From NCBI GenBank assembly GCA_025363715.1, contig JANYLR010000095.1, forward strand, positions 1-55,888: a DNA stretch of 55,888 nucleotides. Reading direction: 5' to 3'. The notes under the pieces were generated by a model that made no database searches, was not told the DNA's origin, and saw only the letters and a program-made list of their open reading frames with translations. Source of the stretch: Holophagaceae bacterium (GTDB lineage Bacteria; Acidobacteriota; Holophagae; Holophagales; Holophagaceae). Positions 8,309-18,448 of this stretch are shown here, piece after piece. The first letter of the stretch is position 1. Each line of letters begins with the position of its first letter. Position numbers and translations under genes: made by a program.

Positions 8309-9172
8309 ATGGTGCTATTCAACGCGGCCACCAAGGAGTTGACGGCCAAGATCGTCTACTACGGCCCTGGCCTGTGTGGGAAGACCACCAATCTCCAGCA
8401 CGTCTACGACACCCTGCCCGGCGATGGGCGGGGCAAGATGCTGTCCCTGGCCACCCAGACGGACCGAACGCTCTTCTTCGATTTCCTGCCCATCGAACTG
8501 GGCACCATCCGGGGCATGAAGACCCGGATCCAGCTCTACACTGTGCCGGGCCAGGTCTTCTATGACGCCACCCGCAAGCTGGTGCTGCGCGGCGCGGACG
8601 CCGTGGTCTTCGTGGCCGATTCCCAGGCCCCGGCCCTGGAGAGCAACCGGGAGAGTTTCCAGAACCTCATCGTCAACCTGCGGGATCAAGGCGGGGAGCT
8701 GGAGAAGATCCCCCACGTCATCCAGTGGAACAAGCGGGACACACCCAATGCCCTACCGGTAGAGGTCCTCAACCGGGAGATCAACCTCTTCGGCGTCCCC
8801 ACTTTCGAGGCCGTCGCCATGCGCGGCGAGGGAGTCAGGGAGACCCTCACGGGCGTGGCCAAGCTCGTGCTGAAGAGCCTGGCGGAGAAGTACGGCGGCG
8901 GCGTGGTGGAAGAACCCTCGACCATGCTGGGCGCCCTGGCGCCCATCCCCCCGCCGGTGAAGGAATCCACCAAGCCCTTGGAGGTGGAGGAGCTGTCTTC
9001 CGGTGAGCTGCTGGAGGAGATCGACGACATCCCGCTCGATTCCAGCCATGCCTCCCACGATTCCAGCCACATGCCCCACAGCAGCGTGGTGGAAGTCCCG
9101 GTGGTGCTGGACCGCAGCCTCTTCAGCGGGGACTCGCCCGTTGAGATAAGGCTGAAGTTGTATATCAAGTAG
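8309..9172 (+). CDS. mglA: MglA-type small Ras-like GTPase with a C-terminal extension
   Basis: MglA is a small GTPase that sets cell polarity and directs pole-to-pole motility machinery or type IV pili. The first 195 residues match it closely: P-loop GPGLCGKTTN, the atypical G3 motif TVPGQVFYD instead of DxxG, VVFVADSQ, and NKRD as G4. The 287-residue length exceeds the usual ~195. The extra ~90 residues are acidic and Ser/His-rich (SSGELLEEIDD, DSSHASHDSSHMPHSS) and end in LYIK. No mglB (its GTPase-activating partner) is adjacent. The flanking FHA genes hint at a signalling neighbourhood, but linkage is inference. Confidence 0.92.
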   Translation: MVLFNAATKELTAKIVYYGPGLCGKTTNLQHVYDTLPGDGRGKMLSLATQTDRTLFFDFLPIELGTIRGMKTRIQLYTVPGQVFYDATRKLVLRGADAVVFVADSQAPALESNRESFQNLIVNLRDQGGELEKIPHVIQWNKRDTPNALPVEVLNREINLFGVPTFEAVAMRGEGVRETLTGVAKLVLKSLAEKYGGGVVEEPSTMLGALAPIPPPVKESTKPLEVEELSSGELLEEIDDIPLDSSHASHDSSHMPHSSVVEVPVVLDRSLFSGDSPVEIRLKLYIK

Positions 9173-9324
9173 GGCTCCAGGCTCCAGGCTCCAGGCTTCA
9201 GGTTCGTTTGGTGACGGCCTGGGGCCCCACCGTTTTTCCCCTTTTGGGCCGTGGTTCTCAGAACGGCCAATCACAACTCCACGGTCCCTTCTTTCCTGAA
9301 GCCTGAGGCCTGAAGCCTGAAGCC
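9173..9324. repeat. Intergenic fold-back repeat built from 7-bp units
   Basis: Immediately after the mglA stop, a 30-bp arm of repeated GGCTCCA/GGCTTCA units (9173-9202) is mirrored by an inverted arm at 9295-9324, with about four mismatches. The interior holds another stem (GGGCCGT with ACGGCC). No protein is encoded. The layout resembles the small repeated palindromes seen at three other intergenic sites in the window and may be a non-autonomous repeat or an mRNA-end structure. Confidence 0.6.
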
Positions 9325-9365
9325 TGTTTCGGGCACACTGGAGTATTCGTACTCGAGGCCCCACC

Positions 9366-10838
9366 ATGTCCCGCCAGGTCGTCACCCGTTTCGCCCCCTC
9401 GCCCACCGGCATGCTCCACATCGGGGGGGTGCGGACGGCATTGTTCTGCTGGCTCTTCGCCCGGAAACACGGCGGCCGCTTCATCCTCCGCGTCGAGGAC
9501 ACGGACCTCTCCCGCAGCACCGATGACAACATCCGCATCATCGAGGAGGGCATGGCCTGGTGCGGTCTGGAATGGGATGAGGGTCCGGTCCAGGGCGATC
9601 CCAGCCAGTGGGTGGGCCCCCACGGCCCCTACCGTCAGATGCAGCGCATGGAGCTCTATCGGGCCAAGATCCAGGAGCTGCTGGACAAGGGCCTGGCCTA
9701 CCGCTGCCGCTGCTCCCGGGAGACCATCGAGGCGCGCCGGAAGACCGTCGAGACGGCCGGCAAGGTGTTCCAGTACAACCGGGGCATGGACCGGGGGAAG
9801 GGCTGCGCCGACGCGGGCCATGACGCCAGCCAGCCCGCCGCCATCCGCTTCCGCATGCCGGAGACCGGGGACATCCTGGTGGCCGATCTCATCAAGGGTG
9901 ACACCCGCTTTCCCGCGGACAGCCTGGATGACTGGATCATCGCCCGCACCGGCGACGGGCCCGGCCAGATTGGCGTGCCCACCTACAATTTCTGCGTGGT
10001 GGTGGACGATACCCACATGGAAGTGACCCATGTGATCCGCGGCGACGACCACCTGAACAACACGCCCAAGCAGATCCCCCTCTTCGAGGCCTTCGGCTAC
10101 GATCTGCCGGCCTTCGCCCACGTGCCCATGATCCTGGGCGCCGACGGCGCCAAGCTGAGCAAGCGCCACGGGGCCACCAGCATCACCGAGTACCAGGCCA
10201 TGGGCCTGCTGCCCTCGGCCGTGCGCCTGGCCCTGGCCCGGCTCTCCTGGACCCCCAAGATCGACGGCCGGGCGGTGGAAAGCGCCGAGGAGGAGTTGCT
10301 GACCGACGAGCAGATGATCCAGCTCTTCGATCTGGCGGACTGCCAGAAAAGCGCCGCCCGCTTCGATATGGACAAGCTGCAGTGGATCAACCAGAAGCTC
10401 ATCCAGCGGTCCCCCTGGCAGGAACTGGAGCCGCATCTCAGGCCCTTCGTGCCTGAGCTGTGGGATAACAAGCCTGCGGCTTGGAGGGAAAGGGCCATCA
10501 CCGCGACCCAGAAGGGCAAGTCCCTTACTGACATGGCCGAGGCGTTGCGGTTCGCCTTCGAGCGCCCGGAATCGTTCGACGAGAAGGCCGTGGAGAAGTT
10601 CCTGACGCCCTCCCTCAAGCCCGCCCTGGCTGAAGTGGCTGCGCTGGCGGACTACACACACGATGCCCTGGAGGCCGCTTTCACCTCCATCCTCGAACGC
10701 CACGGCCTCAAGACCAAGGACCTGGCCCAGGCCCTGCGCGTGGCCCTCTGCGGCAAGCCCGTGAGCCCCGGCATCTACGACACGCTCATGTTGGTGGGGC
10801 GCGAAGAAGTGGCCGAGAGATTGAAACGGTGGCTGTGA
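9366..10838 (+). CDS. gltX: Glutamyl-tRNA synthetase
   Basis: A 490-residue class I synthetase that charges tRNA-Glu. The HIGH-type motif is PTGMLHIGG near the N-terminus and the KMSKS-type motif is KLSKRHG near residue 265. The zinc-region cysteines (YRCRCSRETIE) and the C-terminal all-helical anticodon-binding domain are present. Because glnS is also in the window, this enzyme is probably the discriminating tRNA-Glu form. Its stop codon overlaps the start of the next gene (TGATG), implying translational coupling. Confidence 0.96.
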   Translation: MSRQVVTRFAPSPTGMLHIGGVRTALFCWLFARKHGGRFILRVEDTDLSRSTDDNIRIIEEGMAWCGLEWDEGPVQGDPSQWVGPHGPYRQMQRMELYRAKIQELLDKGLAYRCRCSRETIEARRKTVETAGKVFQYNRGMDRGKGCADAGHDASQPAAIRFRMPETGDILVADLIKGDTRFPADSLDDWIIARTGDGPGQIGVPTYNFCVVVDDTHMEVTHVIRGDDHLNNTPKQIPLFEAFGYDLPAFAHVPMILGADGAKLSKRHGATSITEYQAMGLLPSAVRLALARLSWTPKIDGRAVESAEEELLTDEQMIQLFDLADCQKSAARFDMDKLQWINQKLIQRSPWQELEPHLRPFVPELWDNKPAAWRERAITATQKGKSLTDMAEALRFAFERPESFDEKAVEKFLTPSLKPALAEVAALADYTHDALEAAFTSILERHGLKTKDLAQALRVALCGKPVSPGIYDTLMLVGREEVAERLKRWL

Positions 10839-11182
10839 TGAATCTCAAGGAATTCACCCAGATGACCCTCGCCGTGCTGGAAGACCAGGGCACAGCGTCC
10901 TACGCACCCACCATCATCGCGGACGATACGGTCCAGGTGATCCAGGGCATTCCCGAGGGGCTGGATCACCGGGAGGCTCTCCAGGAGACGGTGCTCCGGC
11001 TCGGTCTTCAGCAGTCCGACTTCTTCTTCGGGGTGAAATCCGGCCCCGGCGAGATCACCACCGGGTTCCACACCTTCGCTGATACCCAGTTCCAGCGCAT
11101 TTCCGAACTGCGCAAGGGCTTCGTCGTGTCGGATCTGGCGGACTGCGCCTGGTGGACCCTGGGGCAGGGCAGGGACCAGTAG
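10838..11182 (+). CDS. Uncharacterised 114-residue protein coupled to gltX
   Basis: I do not recognise this protein. It is 114 residues, soluble, without signal peptide or membrane segments. It has a helical N-terminus (MNLKEFTQMTLAVLEDQG) and a mixed C-terminal half (FFFGVKSGPGEITTGFHTF, ISELRKGFVVSDL). The ATG shares its first base with the gltX stop codon, so translation is probably coupled. proC follows after 34 bp, so the three genes may form one transcript. Confidence 0.7.
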   Translation: MNLKEFTQMTLAVLEDQGTASYAPTIIADDTVQVIQGIPEGLDHREALQETVLRLGLQQSDFFFGVKSGPGEITTGFHTFADTQFQRISELRKGFVVSDLADCAWWTLGQGRDQ

Positions 11183-11216
11183 ACTTCTCCAAACGCCTTT
11201 GAGTCAGGGAGCACCC

Positions 11217-12032
11217 ATGAGCCACCATCCCAAGCTCGCCATTCTCGGCTTCGGCACCATGGGCCAGGCCATCTGCGCCGGTCTGGTGGAGGCCTCGGGG
11301 TATCCCGCCAACCTCATCCATGCGGTCGATATCCACCCGGCTGTCGCGAAGGCCCGGGCCGAGGCCCTGGGCATCCGGCTGTCCCGAGAGGCGGAAATCG
11401 CGGCCAAAGAGGCCGAAGTGGTGCTGCTCTGCGTGAAGCCCAAGGAGCTGAAGGGTCTCCTGGCGGGCCTGACGGCCTCCGGGGCCCTGGATCACCGGCC
11501 CCTCGTGGTCTCCATCGCGGCGGGCACGACCCTCGAGTTCCTCGTGGCCCACACCCCCGGAGGCACCCCCCTGGTACGGGCCATGCCCAACACGCCCTGT
11601 TCCATCCGCCGGGGCATGACCGTCCTCGCGACCGGGGAGGGAGTGACGGAGGCCCAGTTGGCCACCGCCCGGGCCCTCTTCGAGCCCCTGGGCCGGGTCA
11701 TGGACCTGGACGAGAAGCACATGGATGCGGTCACGGGCCTCAGTGCCAGCGGACCGGCCTTCATGTTCGTCATCCTGGAATCCCTGGCCGAGGGCGGCGT
11801 CCAGTGCGGTTTGCCCCGGGCCGTGGCGGTGGAATTGGCTGCCCAGATGACCCTGGGTGCCGCCGCCATGGTGCTGGAGACCGGTCGCCACCCGGCCGCC
11901 CTCAAGGACGAGGTCACCACCCCCGCCGGCTGCACTATCGCCGGTCTCATGGTCCTGGAGGACGGCCGCATCCGCTCCGTCGTAGCCCGCGGCATCGAGC
12001 GGGCGACGCAGGTGGCGGCGGGGCTGGGGTAG
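11217..12032 (+). CDS. proC: Pyrroline-5-carboxylate reductase
   Basis: Catalyses the last step of proline synthesis, NAD(P)H-dependent reduction of pyrroline-5-carboxylate. The 271-residue protein begins at the ATG at 11217, preceded by AGGGA. An N-terminal Rossmann fold carries GFGTMG. The middle has VRAMPNTPCSIRRGMT, and the C-terminal dimerisation domain has the family signature around VTGLSASGPAFMF and KDEVTTPAGCTIAGL. It is the third of three closely spaced genes after gltX. Confidence 0.95.
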   Translation: MSHHPKLAILGFGTMGQAICAGLVEASGYPANLIHAVDIHPAVAKARAEALGIRLSREAEIAAKEAEVVLLCVKPKELKGLLAGLTASGALDHRPLVVSIAAGTTLEFLVAHTPGGTPLVRAMPNTPCSIRRGMTVLATGEGVTEAQLATARALFEPLGRVMDLDEKHMDAVTGLSASGPAFMFVILESLAEGGVQCGLPRAVAVELAAQMTLGAAAMVLETGRHPAALKDEVTTPAGCTIAGLMVLEDGRIRSVVARGIERATQVAAGLG

Positions 12033-12060
12033 GCGGAATTCGAAACCTAAAATGTAAAAA

Positions 12061-12152
12061 CAATTAACCGCCGATGTCGCGGATGGACGCAGATGCAAGA
12101 CCGGCCTTCGGCGCCCTATCTGCGAAATCTGCGTCAGCTGCGGTTTCAATTG
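12061..12152. repeat. Intergenic fold-back repeat (CGCAGAT family)
   Basis: The gap between proC and glnS contains an imperfect inverted repeat. The left arm (12061-12094) begins CAATTAACCGCCGATGTCGC and ends GGACGCAGAT. The right arm (12118-12152) is its imperfect reverse complement, ending CAATTG. The units resemble the GCAGATG-type palindromic repeats found between genes in many environmental bacteria. It may also reduce read-through into glnS. Confidence 0.6.
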
Positions 12153-12211
12153 CCTTTTGTTAGAAATGCAGGGCACCGGGTATCTTTAAGGTTTGCATCC
12201 TGTGAGCCCCG

Positions 12212-13921
<1,710 letters not shown>

Positions 13922-13938
13922 CCGGCTTTTCCTAACTT

Positions 13939-13954
13939 GGGCGCGAACGCGCCC
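13939..13954 (+). terminator. Possible weak terminator after glnS
   Basis: GGGCGC and GCGCCC form a 6-bp stem around GAAC 17 bp after the glnS stop. No T-run follows, so at most it is a weak intrinsic terminator separating glnS from the nuo genes. Confidence 0.3.
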
Positions 13955-14054
13955 GAGCCCTGGCCGTGACCCAAGTCGCATGCCCCCAGCCTCGGCGCTC
14001 TGCTAGGCTCGATGGGTTGGGCCTCCCCGCGGTGGCCCTGCCGGGAAGCCGCCC

Positions 14055-15116
14055 ATGGACAAGTTTGCGAGCCTGCTGCATCTCACGCCCGCCATCCTCT
14101 GGATGGTGATCAAGGTCGTGATCGTCTTTGCCGGCGTCATGTCGCTGGCGGCGATCTTCACCTGGGTCGAGCGCCGGGGCTCGGCCATGATCCAGGACCG
14201 CATCGGGCCCAATCGCGCGGCGCTCTTCGGGAAGATCCGGATCATCGGCCTGGCCCAGATTCTGGCAGACGGCATCAAGATGTTCTTCAAAGAGGACCTG
14301 ATCCCCACCGACGCCAACAGGAAACTCTTCTGGCTGGCGCCCTTCCTGGCCTTCGTGCCCGCCCTCATGGGTTTCGCGATCATCCCCTTCGGCAAGAGCT
14401 TCGTGAGTGGCGGCGTTTCCTATCACCTCTCCGTGCTGGACCCCGGCAACGGCATGGGCATGCTCTACCCTCTGGCCATCGGCGGCATGGCGGTCTACGG
14501 CGTGCTGGTGGCGGCCTGGTCGAGCAACAACAAGTGGTCCATCCTCGGCGGCATGCGGGCCTCGGCGGCCATGGTGAGCTACGAGATCGGCATGAGCCTG
14601 GCCGTGGTCAGCATCTTCATGACCACCGGCGGCTACGATCCTTCCGAGATCATCGGCACCCAGGGGCACCTGCCCTGGAACTGGAATATCGTCCATCAGC
14701 CCCTCGGTTTCATCGTGTTCTTCACCTGCCTTTTCGCCGAGACGAACCGCCTCCCCTTCGATTTCGCCGAGGGCGAGAGCGAGATCGTGGCGGGCTTCAA
14801 CACGGAATTCGGCAGCATGAAGTACAGCCTGATGGCCCTGGCCGAGTACTCGCACATGATGACGGCCTCGGCCCTCATCGCCACCCTCTACTTCGGCGGC
14901 TGGCAGGTGCCCTTCGTGAAGGATCCCACGGTCATGCTTTCGGTGGCCTGCTTCCTCGTGAAGCTGGTGTTCTTCGCCTGGGTCTTCGTCTGGATCCGCT
15001 GGACGGTCCCCCGCTTCCGCTACGACCAGCTGATGCACCTCGGCTGGAAGGTGATGCTGCCCATGTCCATGGGCAACCTGGTCTTCCACGCCTGGCGCAT
15101 GAGCCAGGGACACTGA
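14055..15116 (+). CDS. nuoH: NADH-quinone oxidoreductase subunit H
   Basis: NuoH is the membrane subunit of complex I that connects the quinone site to the proton-pumping arm. The 353 residues contain about eight hydrophobic helices. Family motifs are visible: TWVERRGSAMIQDRIGPNR, QILADGIKMFFKED, ETNRLPFDFAEGESEIVAGF and EYSHMM. The acidic loop after ETNRLPFD is the conserved quinone-proximal region. It is the first gene of a seven-gene operon; nuoI follows after 10 bp. Confidence 0.97.
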   Translation: MDKFASLLHLTPAILWMVIKVVIVFAGVMSLAAIFTWVERRGSAMIQDRIGPNRAALFGKIRIIGLAQILADGIKMFFKEDLIPTDANRKLFWLAPFLAFVPALMGFAIIPFGKSFVSGGVSYHLSVLDPGNGMGMLYPLAIGGMAVYGVLVAAWSSNNKWSILGGMRASAAMVSYEIGMSLAVVSIFMTTGGYDPSEIIGTQGHLPWNWNIVHQPLGFIVFFTCLFAETNRLPFDFAEGESEIVAGFNTEFGSMKYSLMALAEYSHMMTASALIATLYFGGWQVPFVKDPTVMLSVACFLVKLVFFAWVFVWIRWTVPRFRYDQLMHLGWKVMLPMSMGNLVFHAWRMSQGH

Positions 15117-15126
15117 GGGGGGAGCG

Positions 15127-15690
15127 ATGGGCGTCATCGTCAAGAAAGTCGAGCTGAGCTGGCTGGATCGCACCTACGTGTGGCCCGTCATGAAGGGCAT
15201 GGCCATCACCTTCGAGCACTTCATCAAGCAGCTCTTCACCGCCACCTCGAAGCGCTACACCATCCAGTACCCCGAGATGAAGAAGGAGATGCCCGAAGGC
15301 TATCGTGGCCTCCACGAGCTGAAGCGCTTCGAGGATGGGGCCATCAAGTGCGTGGCCTGCTTCATGTGCCAGGAGGCCTGCCCGGCCCGCTGCATCAGCA
15401 TCGAGGCTGAGGAGTTCAGCGACCTGAACATCACGCAGGGCTTCGAGGAGAAGCGGCCCGCCATTTTCAAGATCGACATGCTGCGCTGCATCTACTGCGG
15501 CATGTGCGAGGAAGCCTGCCCCAAGGACGCCATCTGGCTCCGCAAGGACTACGAGGTGGCCGCCTATGACCGCCTGTCCATGCAGTTCGGCAAGTGGGAT
15601 CTGATGAACACCTACGCCAAGGCCGATGGCAAGGACCGCATCAGCCAGGATCCCACCCCCACCGTGCCCCGCCGCACGATCGTGATGTAG
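15127..15690 (+). CDS. nuoI: NADH-quinone oxidoreductase subunit I
   Basis: NuoI is the peripheral ferredoxin-like subunit that carries clusters N6a and N6b. Two CxxCxxCxxxCP motifs are visible: CVACFMCQEACP and CIYCGMCEEACP. At 187 residues it is near family length. An N-terminal amphipathic helix (TYVWPVMKGMAITFEHFIK) anchors it to the membrane arm. The C-terminus YDRLSMQFGKWDLMNTY is the family tail. The ATG is preceded by GGGGAGCG. Confidence 0.97.
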   Translation: MGVIVKKVELSWLDRTYVWPVMKGMAITFEHFIKQLFTATSKRYTIQYPEMKKEMPEGYRGLHELKRFEDGAIKCVACFMCQEACPARCISIEAEEFSDLNITQGFEEKRPAIFKIDMLRCIYCGMCEEACPKDAIWLRKDYEVAAYDRLSMQFGKWDLMNTYAKADGKDRISQDPTPTVPRRTIVM

Positions 15691-15698
15691 GAGAGGCC

Positions 15699-16193
15699 AT
15701 GTTCATCACCTTTGCCCTCATCACGCTCCTGGGCGCCCTGGCCATGCTGCTGCAGAAGAACGTCATCGTGGCGGGCCTCTGCATGGTGGCCACCTTCTTC
15801 GGCGTGGCGGGTCTCTTCGTGCTCCTGGGCAACCCCGTGGCCGCCGCGCTCCAGGTGATCGTCTACACCGGCGCCATCATGGTGCTGGTGCTTTTCGTGA
15901 TCATGATGCTGAACAGCCACGAGGAGGAGAAGGCCGAGGCCTCCCGGCCCGTCCAGCGCTGGGTCTCCCTCGCCCTGGTGGCGGCCCTGGCCCTCGGGTC
16001 GGTGAAGCTCGTCCTGGCCTCGTCCGGCGTCAAGGCCCTCAACCTCAACGGTGCCGCGCTGCCCCGGGCGACGACCCTGCAGAACGTGGGCGCCGCGCTA
16101 TTCGCCGATCACTTGCTGGGCTTCGAAGTGGTGGGTCTGCTGCTGCTGGCGGCCATGATCGGCGCGGTTGCGCTGACGAAAAGGAACCTGTGA
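15699..16193 (+). CDS. nuoJ: NADH-quinone oxidoreductase subunit J
   Basis: A 164-residue subunit with five hydrophobic helices. The conserved third-helix pattern ALQVIVYTGAIMVLVLFVIM, central to complex I coupling, is present. The start is the ATG at 15699 with GAGAGG upstream. Its stop overlaps the nuoK start by one base, consistent with translational coupling. Confidence 0.96.
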   Translation: MFITFALITLLGALAMLLQKNVIVAGLCMVATFFGVAGLFVLLGNPVAAALQVIVYTGAIMVLVLFVIMMLNSHEEEKAEASRPVQRWVSLALVAALALGSVKLVLASSGVKALNLNGAALPRATTLQNVGAALFADHLLGFEVVGLLLLAAMIGAVALTKRNL

Positions 16194-16522
16194 TGACCGG
16201 CATGGATGCGATCCTCCAAGGCGGCCTCCAGGGGTACCTGGTGGTGGCCCTCCTCTTGTTCGCCATCGGGTTAGCCACGGTGCTGTTGCGCCGGACCTTG
16301 CTCATGCAGTTCATGGGCGTCGAGCTCATGCTCAACGCCGCCAACGTGGCCCTGTTGGCCTTCGCGCGGTTCCGGGGTGGCGATGCCCAGGCCATGGTGT
16401 TCTACCTCTTCATCATCGCCGTGGCCGCCTGCGAAGCGGCCGTCGGCCTGGCGCTGGTCATCGGCCTCTACCGCCATCGGGATACCACCGATTCGGACCG
16501 GGCCGCGAGCCTGAAGCAGTGA
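16193..16522 (+). CDS. nuoK: NADH-quinone oxidoreductase subunit K
   Basis: A 109-residue, three-helix membrane subunit. The two membrane glutamates needed for proton transfer appear in MGVELMLNAANV and in AACEAAVGLALV. The start is the ATG at 16193, overlapping the nuoJ stop; a GTG one codon earlier is less likely. Confidence 0.96.
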   Translation: MTGMDAILQGGLQGYLVVALLLFAIGLATVLLRRTLLMQFMGVELMLNAANVALLAFARFRGGDAQAMVFYLFIIAVAACEAAVGLALVIGLYRHRDTTDSDRAASLKQ

Positions 16523-16529
16523 GGATGCG

Positions 16530-18440
16530 ATGAACAAGTACTACTGGCTCATTCCGATCCTCCCCCTGCTGGGCTCGGCCTTCAATGGCCTACTGGGCAA
16601 GCGCGTCGGCAAGGGCGCCGTCACTTTCGTGGGTCTGGGGGTGGTGTTCGGCGCCCTGCTGCTGGCCATTTCCGCCTTTCTGGCCATGAAGGGGATGCCC
16701 GGCCACCGGCTGGTACTGGGCTACGGCGAGTGGATGGCCACGGGCTCGCTGAGCGTGCCCTTCGACCTGGCCATCGATCCCCTCAGCGGCACCATGATGC
16801 TGGTGGTCACGGGCATCGGCTTCCTCATCCACCTCTACTCCGTGGGCTACATGCATGAGGACGAGGGTTACGCGCGGTTCTTCTGCTATCTGAACCTCTT
16901 CGTGTTCTTCATGCTCACCCTGGTGCTGGGCTCCAGCCTGGTGCTGATGTTCGTGGGGTGGGAGGGGGTGGGCCTCTGCTCCTACCTGCTCATCGGTTAC
17001 TTCTTCGAAACGGACTTCGCGCCGGACGCGGGCCTCAAGGCCTTCCTCACCAATAGAGTGGGGGATCTGGGCGTGGCCATCGGCATGATGGTGCTCTTCG
17101 CCGCCTTCGGCACCCTCACCGTCGCCGATATCCTCACCCAGGCGGGCCACCTGGCCCCCGAGGTGGGCTTCGGCGTCCTGACCTTCGCCACCCTGATGCT
17201 GTTCTTCGGGGCCACGGGCAAGAGCGCCCAGCTGCCCCTCTACCTCTGGCTGCCGGACGCCATGGCGGGCCCGACCCCCGTCAGCGCCCTCATCCACGCG
17301 GCCACCATGGTCACCAGCGGCATCTACATGATCTGCCGCCTGGCCCCGGTATTCACCCTGGCGCCCATCACCATGGACGTGGTGGCCTGGGTGGGCGCGG
17401 GCACGGCCCTCTTCGCCGCCACCATCGGCCTGGTGCAGCGGGATATCAAGAAGGTGCTGGCCTACTCCACCGTCTCCCAGCTGGGCTACATGTTCCTGGG
17501 CCTGGGCGCCTCGGGCTTCGCGGCGGGCTTCTTTCATGTCTTTACCCACGCCTGGTTCAAGGCCCTCCTCTTCCTCGGTGCCGGCAGCGTGATCCACGCC
17601 ATGCACCACGAGCAGGACCTCTTCAAGATGGGGGGCCTGAAGGCCAAGATGCCCGCCACCTTCTGGACCATGCTGGTGGCCACCCTGGCCATCATCGGCT
17701 TCCCCGGCACCTCGGGCTTCGCCAGCAAGGACGAGATCCTCTACCTGGCCTACCTCAAGAACCCCGCCCTGTGGGTGATCGGCGTGGTCGCCGCCTGCTG
17801 CACGGCCTTCTACATGCTGCGCCTCTTCACCCTGACCTTCCTGGGCAAGCCCCGGGATCACCACGCCTTCGACCACGCCCACGAAAGCCCGGTTTCCATG
17901 ACCTTGCCCCTGGCGCTCCTGGCGGTGGGCACGGTGCTGGCCGTCTGGCTGGGCTGGCCCAAGGCCTTCGGCGGCGACTTCCGCATCGAGACTTGGCTGG
18001 CTCCCGCCACCACCTTTGGCCAGTTGCACGGTGCCCACCGCGAGCATGGCAGCCACCAGCTGGCCTGGGGGCTGGCCTCCGTGTCCACCATTCTCGGCCT
18101 CAGCTCCGCCGCTTTCGGCTACTTCAGCTACAAGGACGGCCTGGCGGTGTCCGAGGCCCGGGCGGCGCAGTTCCCCTTCCTCCACCGCCTGCTGCTGAAC
18201 AAGTACTACGTGGATGAGGGCGTGGAGCTCTACCTGCTACGGCCCATCCGCTGGTTCGGCAACGTGCTGTGGAAGCTCTTCGACGTGATCCTCATCGATG
18301 GCGTGGGCGTGAACCTGCCCGGCGCCCTGACCCGGGTCTTCGGCGACTTCACCGCCCTCTTCCAGACCGGCCGGGTGCGGAACTACGCCCTCAGCATGGC
18401 CCTGGGCGCCGCGGTCCTCCTCTATGTCTTCCTGAAGTAG
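16530..18440 (+). CDS. nuoL: NADH-quinone oxidoreductase subunit L
   Basis: NuoL is the distal antiporter-like proton pump of complex I. At 636 residues it includes the antiporter core, with the key Glu in FVGWEGVGLCSYLLIG and Lys in GATGKSAQLPLYLWLPDAM, plus HAATMVTSGIYM and QRDIKKVLAYSTVSQLGYM. A C-terminal extension forms the lateral helix and final membrane helix (residues about 530-636). SD GAGGATG precedes the ATG. Confidence 0.97.
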   Translation: MNKYYWLIPILPLLGSAFNGLLGKRVGKGAVTFVGLGVVFGALLLAISAFLAMKGMPGHRLVLGYGEWMATGSLSVPFDLAIDPLSGTMMLVVTGIGFLIHLYSVGYMHEDEGYARFFCYLNLFVFFMLTLVLGSSLVLMFVGWEGVGLCSYLLIGYFFETDFAPDAGLKAFLTNRVGDLGVAIGMMVLFAAFGTLTVADILTQAGHLAPEVGFGVLTFATLMLFFGATGKSAQLPLYLWLPDAMAGPTPVSALIHAATMVTSGIYMICRLAPVFTLAPITMDVVAWVGAGTALFAATIGLVQRDIKKVLAYSTVSQLGYMFLGLGASGFAAGFFHVFTHAWFKALLFLGAGSVIHAMHHEQDLFKMGGLKAKMPATFWTMLVATLAIIGFPGTSGFASKDEILYLAYLKNPALWVIGVVAACCTAFYMLRLFTLTFLGKPRDHHAFDHAHESPVSMTLPLALLAVGTVLAVWLGWPKAFGGDFRIETWLAPATTFGQLHGAHREHGSHQLAWGLASVSTILGLSSAAFGYFSYKDGLAVSEARAAQFPFLHRLLLNKYYVDEGVELYLLRPIRWFGNVLWKLFDVILIDGVGVNLPGALTRVFGDFTALFQTGRVRNYALSMALGAAVLLYVFLK

Positions 18441-18448
18441 GTGGGGCG

